The notes under the pieces are model-generated. The model did not search any database. It had not been told where the DNA came from and saw only the letters and a list, made by a program, of their open reading frames with translations. From Asaia bogorensis (GTDB lineage: Bacteria > Pseudomonadota > Alphaproteobacteria > Acetobacterales > Acetobacteraceae): a stretch of 36,847 nt of DNA. Each line of letters begins with the position of its first letter. Positions within the stretch are counted from its first letter, which is position 1. The stretch lies in NCBI GenBank assembly GCA_945861095.1, contig CAMATI010000015.1, positions 1-36,847 on the forward strand, written 5' to 3'. Shown here piece after piece: positions 9,044 through 16,856 of the stretch. The position numbers were made by a program, and so were the translations under genes.

Positions 9044-9071
9044 CGCCGGAGCGGAACCATCCGCTCCGGCG
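9044..9071. terminator. Bidirectional hairpin between convergent genes
   Basis: A perfect 12-bp GC-rich stem (9044-9055 with 9060-9071) with a 4-nt ACCA loop sits between the MFS stop at 9014 and the cupin stop at 9085. The arms read CGCCGGAGCGGA and its complement. There is no long T tract on either side, so it may terminate imperfectly or protect 3' ends. Confidence 0.75.
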
Positions 9072-9084
9072 ACCATCATTGATT

Positions 9085-9498
9085 TCAGGCGGACGGCGGG
9101 TCGCAGGGAACCGTCTTGAACTCCGCCGGGACCGAGATTTCCAACAGTTCCAGCTCATCGGCCGTCGCGGTTTCATTATGGCGGGTGCCGCCGGGGATCA
9201 TCAGGGACTCGCCGGCCTTCAGACGCACCTTGGTGCCGTCCTCGAATTCCAGATCGACCCAGCCCTTCAGCATGTAGACGAACTGCTGCTCGCAGATGTG
9301 ATAGTGCCAGCCCGTCGGCTCCCCCATGCCCTGCGTCGCGGATGTCACCTGCGCGCGCATCCGGCCGTTCGTGGCATCGGTCACCCCAAGTTCCCGATAC
9401 TTGAAGAAGGAGCGGCGGCCAGCGACGTAGGTGGGGTTTTCCATCGACCCATAGGCCAGTTTCTGCTTTTGCTCGGCTGTGGTGGGCATATCGTTCAT
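9085..9498 (-). CDS. Cupin-domain protein
   Basis: A 137-residue single-domain cupin. Motif 1 (GWHYHICEQQFVYMLKGW) supplies candidate metal ligands His65, His67 and Glu70, and motif 2 (IPGGTRHNE) supplies His107. The barrel strands between them are typical (VDLEFEDG, LKAGESLMIP). Small stand-alone cupins are often dioxygenases, isomerases or sensors in catabolic clusters; the substrate cannot be told. GGAGG lies at good spacing before the Met, giving a confident start. It is convergent with the MFS gene. Confidence 0.9.
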   Translation of the reverse strand: MNDMPTTAEQKQKLAYGSMENPTYVAGRRSFFKYRELGVTDATNGRMRAQVTSATQGMGEPTGWHYHICEQQFVYMLKGWVDLEFEDGTKVRLKAGESLMIPGGTRHNETATADELELLEISVPAEFKTVPCDPPSA

Positions 9499-10739
9499 GT
9501 GGGCGTCCTCCTGTGCTCGGAGCAGGGCTATCTCACCTGTCCGACCTGCTGAACTCAGCGCCGCACTCTCTCGCGAAGTGCGCCCGGTGTCCAGGTCGCG
9601 TCAGCCATCGAGCCAAGGATGGATGCGAAGGATGTCCCGCCCACGCCATCGGTACCGATCCACAGACGAGCACGACTGCCCCGGCGCCGACCAGGCCCGC
9701 AGCCCCCCCCCGGCAGAACCACCGACCGAGCGGCATTCAGAAAATGCAGGCAGACATGGATCGTGGGAGGCAGGCATTCGAGAGACCCAAAGTTCTTCTT
9801 GTGTTCTATGCCAGCCCGCCCACTCGCGGCAAGCGGATTGTGGAAAAACCCCAGACGCTGCCGCAATACCCCAGGACAACCCACTGACATCACGCGTATT
9901 GTGGAAAATTTGAGCAGGTATTAACGCGGCCAACAGAGAAATTTTGAGACGCCATCGGGCCCATCCCCGGCCCTTAACGGCAACCTTCAAGAAACCACGC
10001 TACGGTCCTGTTGCGCCCAGGAACCCAGGACTCTCGCATTCAGCGGAGCCGCGGACCGTCACACCCGAATCGTTGCGTATCGCGGCGGAAACCCCGCTTT
10101 TCCGTTCCGAAGTGGCGCGGAAAAGGCGGGATATCGTTGCGATCGAATGCGGTTAATCTTTCGACCGCACCCGCCCTTATTTAAGGCACAATATGCCCAT
10201 GCCAGGGCAATTGCCGATCCATCAGTCACGAGGACTGCCCGTCGATGCGCCAGCAGCGATCGCGGCCGCCACCGATAGTTCCGATATCAAACCATACTCT
10301 GATCGAAACAATCGACCGCACCCATCCCGTGTCGCAAATCGATCACCACCGGGCAGATCCCGGCCAGATCGACTTCGGGGCGGTCACGAAAAAATGCTGC
10401 ACAGCGCGAGACTCAGCGCAGTGTGCGGGACTGGTTTCATCCAGGGTGGGTGGGCCGACGGCCGGTGGCCACAACGCCCGCTGTCATTGCGAGCGCAGCG
10501 AAGCAATCCAGGGCAACCAACAGGATCGACAGTGCCAGGTCCCTGGATTGCCTCGCTGCGCTCGCAATGACAGCGGTCACCCATAGATCAGTGGTTGGGG
10601 TGGTTGGTATGACACCCACGGCTCCGACCGTTGACCTCCATCGCCCCCCGTCACGACCAAGCGCGCCTCCAGCCGCCGAAGCCCGACAATGACGGTCAGG
10701 GGCGGTGGAGGTGCATCGATCAATCGCCAGACCGCCGCA
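9499..10739. other. Gene-poor stretch of 1.24 kb
   Basis: No open frame here has convincing protein character: the candidates are Arg/Pro/His-rich, overlap each other on both strands, and several read through a palindrome. Contents I can see are two DnaA-box-like 9-mers (about 9839 and 9900), an imperfect hairpin at 10092-10130 (CCGCTTTTCCG with CGGAAAAGGCGG), a slightly AT-richer patch near 10160-10190 and a dispersed palindromic element at 10481-10573. It could also be decayed coding DNA. Confidence 0.6.
10481..10573. repeat. Dispersed palindromic repeat element
   Basis: Two 33-bp arms (10481-10513 and 10541-10573) are inverted copies with one mismatch, around a 27-bp loop. The arms contain TCATTGCGAGCGCAGCGAAG, which translates as CERSEAIQ in one frame and AAKQS in another; this is a well-known widespread palindromic repeat in alphaproteobacterial intergenic DNA. 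It would form a long RNA hairpin. It lies in the gene-poor stretch, downstream of the carboxymuconolactone decarboxylase-like gene. Confidence 0.9.
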
Positions 10740-11069
10740 TCACGCGATGCCGCGCTCCTTGAAGACCTCTCCGGCGATGCGGGCGGCAGTCATCGACGAC
10801 GGCCATCCCGAGTAGAACGCCAGATGGGTAATGATCTCGGCGATCTCATCCTTGGTCACGCCATTGTCCAGCGCGCGCGCCAGATGGCCGCGAAGCTGGT
10901 CAGGCCGGTAGGTACCGATCAAGGTCGCCAGCACGACGAAGCTGCGGTCGCGCTTGCTGAGCCCGGGGCGTTCCCAGACGTCGCCATAGATGACCTCCTC
11001 GGTCACTTCGATCATCTTGGGGACGACCGCGCGAACCGCGTCGCGGGGGTTGGTCGGCGGGTTGGCCAT
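10740..11069 (-). CDS. Carboxymuconolactone decarboxylase family protein
   Basis: A 109-residue all-helical CMD-family protein. The family pattern is visible in ERPGLSKRDRSFVVLATLIG, then HLARALDNGVTKDEIAEIITHLAFYSGWP. It lacks the CxxC of AhpD-type peroxidase members, so it fits the gamma-carboxymuconolactone decarboxylase side of the family. Many such stand-alone proteins are misnamed and their reaction is unknown. GGAGG stands 7 bp before the ATG, so the start is secure. It is divergent from the alpha/beta-hydrolase-like gene. Confidence 0.9.
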   Translation of the reverse strand: MANPPTNPRDAVRAVVPKMIEVTEEVIYGDVWERPGLSKRDRSFVVLATLIGTYRPDQLRGHLARALDNGVTKDEIAEIITHLAFYSGWPSSMTAARIAGEVFKERGIA

Positions 11070-11402
11070 GGGTTTCCTCCGGTTGATTGGTCGGTCCCAA
11101 TCCTAACCGATGGCGACGCGATCGGCAAAATCGGGCAGCCGCTGCCAGCGATCACACCCCGTGGGGATTGTGCCTCGGAGACTATAACCGCGGATATCGG
11201 GAGCCCGGGTTTGCGCACCTGCGCGATTGTGTGCCGGCAAGAACGGGTGGTACATGGCGCAACTAACTGGCGCAGCGAACTGGCGCAGCGAACGGAACCG
11301 GGACCCAGCAACCCGTCACGCCCCCAACGATCCGCACGACCAACACGGCCGCACGTATCCGACGCCTGTCCGGCGCGTATGCGTCCCCCCGGAAGGACCA
11401 TG
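11070..11402. other. Divergent intergenic region, 333 bp
   Basis: This gap lies between divergent genes and should hold two promoters. I see no clear -35/-10 pair. A short direct repeat of 13 bp (AACTGGCGCAGCG, twice, about 11266-11292) is present. The forward frame is open through the region but its translation is Arg/Pro/Thr-rich and unlike protein, so the downstream gene is not extended into it. Confidence 0.5.
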
Positions 11403-12206
11403 ATGGACATCGAACGCGGCCTGGTAACAACGCGACTGGGACACATTCATTACCGCGCCGCCGGCAGCGGCCCGCCCGTGATGCTGTTCCACGTCAACCA
11501 GCAATCCTCCGCCCTGATGCGAGAACTCATGCAGGGCCTCGCCCCATCCTTCCGCGCCATCGCCATGGACTACCCCAGCCACGGCCACTCCGACCCGATC
11601 GACTTCCAGCCCAGTTTCGACGACTATACCGATTGCGCCATCGCCGTGATGGACGCGTTGGGGATCGAAACAGCGGCGGCGCTGGGCGAAGCCGTGGGCG
11701 CCGGCGTTTCCGTCTGCCTCGCGAACCGGTTTCCCGACCGGGTCGGCAAGGTCGTGCTGGTCAACTGCCCGTTCTCCCCCGACCGCGGGCGCACCGCGAC
11801 CCATGTGCGCGAACTGCAAAGCGGCCTGCGACCCGAGGACGGATCGGGCTTCCCGCTGACCCGCACGGTGGAGTTCATGCTGGAAAAAGACCCCGGCCAC
11901 GCCCCGATGCACCCGACTCAGGACTGGATGGACCGCATCAACACCACCGCGATGGAGGTCGGACGCAACCGCTGGCAGGCCGTCACCGCGCTGGCAAACT
12001 TCGACATGGACGACGGCCTGACCCGCCTGGCCCAACCCACGATGCTGCTGCTGGGCGAGCACTTCCACTACGCCAAGTTCCTGGACGAGATGATCGCGCG
12101 GGTCAAAGACCTGCGCCACGCCATCCTGCCAGACGGCCGCTTCTGCATGACCTGGGAACGCGCGGCCGAGATCGCCGAACGGGCAACCCCCTTTCTGAAA
12201 GCCTGA
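11403..12206 (+). CDS. Alpha/beta-hydrolase-fold protein lacking the catalytic triad
   Basis: A 267-residue protein with the alpha/beta-hydrolase fold: early strands and oxyanion region (VMLFHVNQQ, AIAMDYPSHGHSD), the nucleophile-elbow strand and helix, a cap (about 130-195) and the C-terminal strands (TMLLLGEH, HAILPDG). The elbow reads G95-E-A-V-G99, with Ala97 where the nucleophile Ser should be. The acid position after LLLGE has His/Phe instead of Asp, and the usual GH near the end is GR (Arg246). All three triad residues thus appear absent, so ordinary hydrolysis is unlikely. GGAAGG precedes the tandem ATGs at 11400 and 11403. The FNT channel gene follows after 9 bp, suggesting an operon. 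Confidence 0.88.
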   Translation: MDIERGLVTTRLGHIHYRAAGSGPPVMLFHVNQQSSALMRELMQGLAPSFRAIAMDYPSHGHSDPIDFQPSFDDYTDCAIAVMDALGIETAAALGEAVGAGVSVCLANRFPDRVGKVVLVNCPFSPDRGRTATHVRELQSGLRPEDGSGFPLTRTVEFMLEKDPGHAPMHPTQDWMDRINTTAMEVGRNRWQAVTALANFDMDDGLTRLAQPTMLLLGEHFHYAKFLDEMIARVKDLRHAILPDGRFCMTWERAAEIAERATPFLKA

Positions 12207-12215
12207 CCTTCCGCC

Positions 12216-13064
12216 ATGCCGGACTCCCCGACCACACCAGCCCCGATGGACGCCTACCCGCCCGCCCAGGTCGCGGACCTCGTGGAGGCCGTCGGCGTCC
12301 GCAAGGCAAATCTGGGCTGGCTGCCGACCATCATGCTGGGCTTGCTGGCCGGGGCGTTCATCGCCTTCGGTGCCAGTTTGTTTCTGGTCGTGATCACGGA
12401 AAGCGGCCTCGGATTCGGGCCGACCCGCCTGCTGGGAGGCCTGGCATTCTCGCTCGGTCTGATCCTGGTGATCGTCGGCGGGGCGGAATTATTCACCGGC
12501 AACAATCTGATCGTCATGGCATGGGCCGACCGGAAAATCTCGTCATATGCGCTGCTGCGGAACTGGACCCTGGTCCTGGCAGCCAACTTCGTCGGGTCCG
12601 TCGCCATGGCGCTGGCCGTCGCCTGGTCCGGGGCGATGGCGAACCCGGCCCTGACCGCCACCATCATCCGCGTTGCCGAGGCCAAGGTCGCCATCGATCC
12701 CACCGACGCCTTCATCCGCGGCGTCCTGTGCAACGTGCTGGTCTGCCTGGCGGTTTGGCTGAGCTTTTCTGCTCGCGGCGTCGCCGACAAGGTGCTGGTG
12801 ATCCCGCTGCCGATCGCTGCCTTCGTGGCGCTGGGGTTCGAACACTCCATCGCCAACATGTTCCTGTTGCCGCTGGGTTGGCTGGTGGGAGCCAGGATCG
12901 ATCTGGCCGGGGTGGTCGGGAACCTGCTGCCCGTCACTCTCGGCAACGTGGTCGGCGGCGGCGTCCTGGTCGCCGGGACCTATTGGGCGATCTATCTCCG
13001 GCCCAAGCGGACGTCGACCGGATCGCCGTCCGCGGCTACCGGGACCAAACCGGGACCACACTGA
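12216..13064 (+). CDS. Formate/nitrite transporter (FNT) family channel
   Basis: A 282-residue FNT-family membrane protein, the family of FocA, NirC and HSC. Diagnostic segments are GGAELFTGNN, GVLCNVLVCLAVW and GFEHSIANMF (with the conserved pore His in the last), plus LGNVVGGGVLVAG before the final helix. Six transmembrane helices fit. It should form a pentamer passing formate, nitrite, hydrosulfide or small carboxylates. The substrate is not fixed by these motifs. It begins 9 bp after the degenerate hydrolase gene, and its last 29 bp overlap the 3' end of convergent creA. Confidence 0.92.
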   Translation: MPDSPTTPAPMDAYPPAQVADLVEAVGVRKANLGWLPTIMLGLLAGAFIAFGASLFLVVITESGLGFGPTRLLGGLAFSLGLILVIVGGAELFTGNNLIVMAWADRKISSYALLRNWTLVLAANFVGSVAMALAVAWSGAMANPALTATIIRVAEAKVAIDPTDAFIRGVLCNVLVCLAVWLSFSARGVADKVLVIPLPIAAFVALGFEHSIANMFLLPLGWLVGARIDLAGVVGNLLPVTLGNVVGGGVLVAGTYWAIYLRPKRTSTGSPSAATGTKPGPH

Positions 13065-13494
13065 TGCTGTTGAACGGGGATCCGTTGATCAGCTTGGTAC
13101 TGATAACCGTATAGACCAGCACGTTCTTTTCCGTGTCGACGGCGCGGTGGATGCGGAACTCCTTGAAGAACAGGGATGCCGCGGCCCAACCGATCACCTC
13201 CGACTTCCCCAACCCCGTCGGAACCTCGATCGGCCCCACCGCTCGGCAGGAAATCGAGAACCGGCTTGGGTCCTCGGCGAATCCCAGGCCGCCTTTGACC
13301 CCGCCGGTTTCTGCCCGGGACAGGTAGCAGGACACATTGGGCACTTTGGGATCGTCGTAGCGCTCCACGACGATCTTGTCGTTGGGGCCGAGCCAGCGGA
13401 ACTGGGTGGAGATGGCGTCGATGCGGGTTTGGGAGAGGGCGGGGGTGGCGGCGACGAGGAGGACCAGGGCGCAGAGGCGGATCAGCGTGAGCAT
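13036..13494 (-). CDS. creA: CreA family periplasmic protein
   Basis: A 152-residue protein with a Sec signal peptide (LTLIRLCALVLLVAATPALSQ) and a mature part that matches E. coli CreA across its length: LGPNDKIVVERYDDPKVPNV, then CYLSRAETGGVKGGLGFAED and SCRAVGPI. The two Cys probably pair. CreA's function is not established, though it is widespread in proteobacteria. The frame is open upstream to 13587, but the Met at 13494 begins the signal peptide and has GGGA before it. The 3' end overlaps the FNT gene tail to tail. Confidence 0.93.
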   Translation of the reverse strand: MLTLIRLCALVLLVAATPALSQTRIDAISTQFRWLGPNDKIVVERYDDPKVPNVSCYLSRAETGGVKGGLGFAEDPSRFSISCRAVGPIEVPTGLGKSEVIGWAAASLFFKEFRIHRAVDTEKNVLVYTVISTKLINGSPFNSISVVPVWSR

Positions 13495-13543
13495 GGGGTA
13501 TCCCGGGGCTTGAATGGGCCGTCGGGAAATGGGGATGCGGCGG

Positions 13544-13585
13544 GCGCGGACCAATGGGGCGCGGACCGATGAGGCGCGGACGGCC
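13544..13585. repeat. Intergenic 15-bp tandem repeat
   Basis: Two full copies (13544-13558 GCGCGGACCAATGGG, 13559-13573 GCGCGGACCGATGAG) and a partial third (GCGCGGACGGCC) lie upstream of creA and of the class V aminotransferase gene, in the divergent region 13495-13750. No promoter is evident in the rest of that region. Confidence 0.75.
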
Positions 13586-13750
13586 ACGATGCGGAACCGT
13601 GACCGCGCGGCCAGTCACAGATCGCTGATACCTCCCCCTCTGGCGGAAGCGGCCCGACCGCCTATCATCCCCCGGTCCGCCGCGATTTCGTCCACTCTGT
13701 TGCCAAGGGGAACCCGACCCACATGCGAACCCTATCATGACAGCCCCGCC

Positions 13751-14911
13751 GTGACGCCGCTTCCGTTAGGCCGAGCGGTCAGGTCGGCATGGCGGTTGGA
13801 CCCGGATTTCCTGACGGTCAATCATGGGTCCTTCGGTGCCACGCCCCTGCAGGTGCAGGCGGCGCAGCAGGAATGGCGCGCACGCATGGAAGCGCAGCCA
13901 ACCCGCTTTATGCGCGCCATCCTGCCGGACGCGCTGCGAGAGGCGGCGGACTGCCTGGCCAGTTTTCTGGGCGCGGAGGGCAAGGACCTGGGCTTCGTCG
14001 ACAACGCGACGGCGGGATGCAACGCGGTTCTGCGTTCCTTGCGGCTGGAACCGGGCGATGAGGTCCTGGTCCTGACCCACGGCTACAACGCCGTGCGCAA
14101 CACGGTGCGTTTCGTCACAGAGCGGGCGGGCGCCCGCATGACGGAGGTCGCGGTGCCGTTTCCAGACCCTGATGCGGATGGGATTGTCGCGTCCGTGGCG
14201 GCTGGCCTGACGGCGCGGACCCGGCTGGCGGTGATCGACCATATCACCTCGGCGAGCGCCTTGGTGTTGCCGCTGTCGCGCATCACCGCGGTCTGCCACG
14301 CGGCCGGCGTGCCCGTGCTGGTGGATGGGGCGCATGCGCCGGGACATCTGGACCTGGACGTGCCGGCGACCGGCGCGGATTGGTACACCGGCAACTGCCA
14401 CAAATGGCTGTGCGCGCCGAAGGGGGTGGCTTTTCTCTGGGCATCCGCGGACCGGCAGCGGGATTTGCATCCGACGGTGATTTCTCACGGCCTGGGGAAG
14501 GGATTCCTGACCGAGTTCGACTGGACCGGCACCCGCGATCCCTCGGGCGCGCTCTCGGTGCCGGATGCGATCGAATTCCACCAGCAGCTTGGCGGGGCGG
14601 CGCTGCGGGCGCGGAACATCGCGCTGGCCGCGGTCGCGACCGGGATGCTGGCCCGCCGCCTGAACACCGAGGTCGGTGCATCAGGGGATTTGGCCGGCGC
14701 CATGGGTGTCGTGCGGTTGCCGGTCCCGGTGTCGGACGCGATGGCGCAAACCCTGCGCGATCGGCTGCTGGCGGCCGGCACCGACGCCCCGGTGTTCCTG
14801 TTCGAGCGGGCGGTCTGGCTACGGCTCTCGGCTTTTGCCTACAATGATCCGGAAGATTACGCGCGCCTGGCCGACCTGGTCGCGCGCGTCATGCGGGAGG
14901 TCGCGCCATGA
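13751..14911 (+). CDS. Class V aminotransferase, isopenicillin-N-epimerase-like
   Basis: A 386-residue PLP enzyme of the class V aminotransferase group, closest in appearance to the CefD / isopenicillin N epimerase-like branch. PLP-binding residues are visible: Asp192 and His195 in VDGAHAPGHLD and Lys218 in GNCHKWLCAPKG; NHGSFGATP at the N-terminus is also typical. Members are epimerases, cysteine desulfurases or lyases, and no beta-lactam genes are nearby, so the reaction is open. The GTG at 13751 is chosen because the family N-terminus begins there; the open frame upstream is Arg-rich and repeat-derived. Its stop overlaps the next start as ATGA (14908-14911). Confidence 0.9.
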   Translation: MTPLPLGRAVRSAWRLDPDFLTVNHGSFGATPLQVQAAQQEWRARMEAQPTRFMRAILPDALREAADCLASFLGAEGKDLGFVDNATAGCNAVLRSLRLEPGDEVLVLTHGYNAVRNTVRFVTERAGARMTEVAVPFPDPDADGIVASVAAGLTARTRLAVIDHITSASALVLPLSRITAVCHAAGVPVLVDGAHAPGHLDLDVPATGADWYTGNCHKWLCAPKGVAFLWASADRQRDLHPTVISHGLGKGFLTEFDWTGTRDPSGALSVPDAIEFHQQLGGAALRARNIALAAVATGMLARRLNTEVGASGDLAGAMGVVRLPVPVSDAMAQTLRDRLLAAGTDAPVFLFERAVWLRLSAFAYNDPEDYARLADLVARVMREVAP

Positions 14912-16104
14912 CTGCTTTATCCACCGGCCGGGTTGCCGAGACGGGGTCGATCGATCGCCCCGCGAGCGTGGGGCCTGTCGATCACCCCGCGAGCGTCGAA
15001 TTTGTCGATCGCCCCGCGAGCGTGGAATTCATCGGCATGATCCACCACAAGCAGGGCTCGGAAATCCGTCCCGCTCCGCCAGCGGTCCTGGACCGCGGCT
15101 ATATCCGCGATTTCGCGCAGGCGGCCGAGGCCGGCGGCTTCGACCGTGTGCTGGTCGGGTATTTCGCCGATGGAGCAGACGGATTCATGGTGGCCGCCGC
15201 CGCCGCGCAACACACCGAACGCCTCAGCTTCCTGGTCGCGCATCGGCCCGGCTTCGTGGCGCCTCCCGTCGCGGCTCGGAAATTCGCGACCTTGGATCAG
15301 ATCACCGGCGGGCGTGCCGCGATACATGTCATCACCGGCGGCGACGATGCGGACATGTTCCGCGACGGGGATGTCTCGACGAAGGAGGAGCGGTATCAGC
15401 GGACCGACGAATATGTCGATATTCTGAAGCGCATCTGGACCGATCCAGCGCCAACGGTCGATCATGAGGGACGGTTTTATCGGTTTGCCGGCGCGTCCAC
15501 CGCCATACGCTGCGTGCAGCAGCCGCGGATCCCGATCTATTTCGGCGGTGCGTCGGATGCGGCCTTGGCGGTCAGCGCCAAACATGCCGATGTCTATGCG
15601 CTGTGGGGCGAAACCCATGCCCAGGTGCGGGAAATCACCGCCCGCCTGCGGGCCGAGGCGGCGAAACATGGCCGCACCCTGCGGTTCAGCCTGTCGTTCC
15701 GCCCGATCCTGGCGCCGACCGAGGACGAGGCCTGGGCTCGCGCCGAAGCCATCAAGCAACGGATCATCGAACTGCGCGCCAAGGCCGGCCTGACCGCGAA
15801 GGCGCCGGTGAACGAGGGCTCGAAGCGGCTTCTGGCCGCGGCGGCGCAGGGGGAGCGGTTGGACAAGCGGCTGTGGACCGGGGCCGCGCTGGCGACCGGC
15901 GCCAGGGGCAACACCACCAGCCTGGTGGGCACCCCGGCTCAGGTGGCAGAGGCCCTGTGCGAATATTACGACATGGGAATCACGACGTTCCTGATCCGTG
16001 GGTTCGATCCGCTGGACGACAATGTCGAATATGGGCGGTCCCTGCTGCCGCTGACGAAGCAGATGATCGCCGAACGCCAGGCGGCCCGGGTCGCGGCGGA
16101 ATAG
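14908..16104 (+). CDS. LLM-class flavin monooxygenase, SsuD-like
   Basis: A 398-residue bacterial-luciferase-like flavin monooxygenase resembling alkanesulfonate monooxygenase SsuD (EFIGMIHHKQGSEIRP, SFLVAHRPGFVAPPVAARKFATLDQ, then HVITGGDDAD and PIYFGGASDAAL). It would use FMNH2 and O2, supplied by a separate reductase, to oxidise a substrate such as a sulfonate. The catalytic domain starts near residue 39; before it lie three 9-residue repeats of the form VDRPASVEF, unusual for the family. It is coupled by ATGA overlap to the CefD-like gene, so the two probably act in one pathway, perhaps organosulfur or amino-acid-derived. No ssuABC transporter is present here. Confidence 0.9.
   Translation: MTALSTGRVAETGSIDRPASVGPVDHPASVEFVDRPASVEFIGMIHHKQGSEIRPAPPAVLDRGYIRDFAQAAEAGGFDRVLVGYFADGADGFMVAAAAAQHTERLSFLVAHRPGFVAPPVAARKFATLDQITGGRAAIHVITGGDDADMFRDGDVSTKEERYQRTDEYVDILKRIWTDPAPTVDHEGRFYRFAGASTAIRCVQQPRIPIYFGGASDAALAVSAKHADVYALWGETHAQVREITARLRAEAAKHGRTLRFSLSFRPILAPTEDEAWARAEAIKQRIIELRAKAGLTAKAPVNEGSKRLLAAAAQGERLDKRLWTGAALATGARGNTTSLVGTPAQVAEALCEYYDMGITTFLIRGFDPLDDNVEYGRSLLPLTKQMIAERQAARVAAE
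14950..15030 (+). repeat. In-frame 27-bp tandem repeat in monooxygenase N-terminus
   Basis: Three consecutive 27-bp units (14950-14976, 14977-15003, 15004-15030) encode IDRPASVGP, VDHPASVEF and VDRPASVEF. The final VEF joins directly to the conserved FIGMI start of the enzyme, as if the first codons had been duplicated. Confidence 0.92.
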
Positions 16105-16122
16105 CCGCCCGGGACGGACGGG

Positions 16123-16749
16123 TCAGGGCCGGGGCGCTGCGATCCGGTCCGCGAGGTCCGCCCGGTTGATGTCCCGAAGTCCCTGGATCACGCCGGCCCG
16201 ATCAGCCTGGGGTCGGTTCTGGCTCATTTTGACCTTGCCTTCCAGGCGAGCGATCGGCAGCGCGATCCCAACAATGCCCTTCAGCATGCCCTGCACGTAG
16301 TCGGCCGGCGCGTCGGATACCGCCCACGGCTTCGCAAGGGTGGCCTCATGGCGATCCGTCAGGCGGGTGACGATTGCCAACAACCGGTCCGGATCGTTGA
16401 AGGTTTCCAGCGTGCCGTAGGCGTGGATGGCGGTGTAGTTCCAGGTCGGGACGACTTTGCCGTTTTCCTGCTTCGTCGGATACCAGGATGGGGTGATGTA
16501 GCCGTCCGGCCCCTGGAAAATCGCGAGGGTCGGTACGCGCGGGTCGGTGGCGCGGCCATGCGGATTTGGGCGAGCGAAATGGCCGACCAATGTGCCGTAG
16601 GGCGCGGGGTCGGGGTCCAGCAGCAGCGGGACATGGCTGGCAATCAGGCCATCCTGCGTCATGCTGACCAGGGTCGCCAGGCCACAGCCCCGGATTGCCG
16701 CGTGCAGCACGTCGATCCGGTCTTCATTGAAGTGTTCAGGGATATACAT
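16123..16749 (-). CDS. paiB: PaiB-like FMN-binding protein
   Basis: A 208-residue protein of the PaiB / FMN-binding split-barrel family. Typical segments are MYIPEHF at the N-terminus, LVGHFARPNPH, AIFQGPDGYITPSWYPTK, VPTWNYTAIHAYG and the C-terminal KMSQNRPQADRAGVIQGL. Bacillus PaiB was described as a negative regulator of sporulation and protease genes; in proteobacteria the role is unclear and the fold binds flavin. An AGGA before the Met supports the start. It lies 107 bp downstream of the DUF815 ATPase on the same strand and converges with the monooxygenase gene. Confidence 0.92.
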   Translation of the reverse strand: MYIPEHFNEDRIDVLHAAIRGCGLATLVSMTQDGLIASHVPLLLDPDPAPYGTLVGHFARPNPHGRATDPRVPTLAIFQGPDGYITPSWYPTKQENGKVVPTWNYTAIHAYGTLETFNDPDRLLAIVTRLTDRHEATLAKPWAVSDAPADYVQGMLKGIVGIALPIARLEGKVKMSQNRPQADRAGVIQGLRDINRADLADRIAAPRP

Positions 16750-16856
16750 GGGGAATTCCTGTCGGGACCGCCTGCCATATAGCGATCCTGGAGATTGGTG
16801 TCGCGCCCGCCGAGGCTCCGGCCGGACCCGGGCGAAACGGTCGCCGGGCCCAGGCC

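Noticed and set aside
6562..9176. Two long minus-strand open frames (445 and 522 codons)
   Set aside because: Both are antisense to the phosphotriesterase-like and MFS genes, which carry complete family motifs; the antisense products are low complexity.
10193..10586. Two plus-strand open frames over the palindrome
   Set aside because: They read through the dispersed palindromic repeat (CERSEAIQ and AAKQS type peptides), a known source of false gene calls.
9499..10739. Chromosomal replication origin
   Set aside because: Only two DnaA-like boxes, no AT-rich unwinding segment, and no origin-associated genes such as dnaA, hemE, parAB or gidA nearby.
13514..13750. 79-codon N-terminal extension of the class V aminotransferase
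   Set aside because: Arg-rich and repeat-derived; the family N-terminus begins just after the GTG at 13751.
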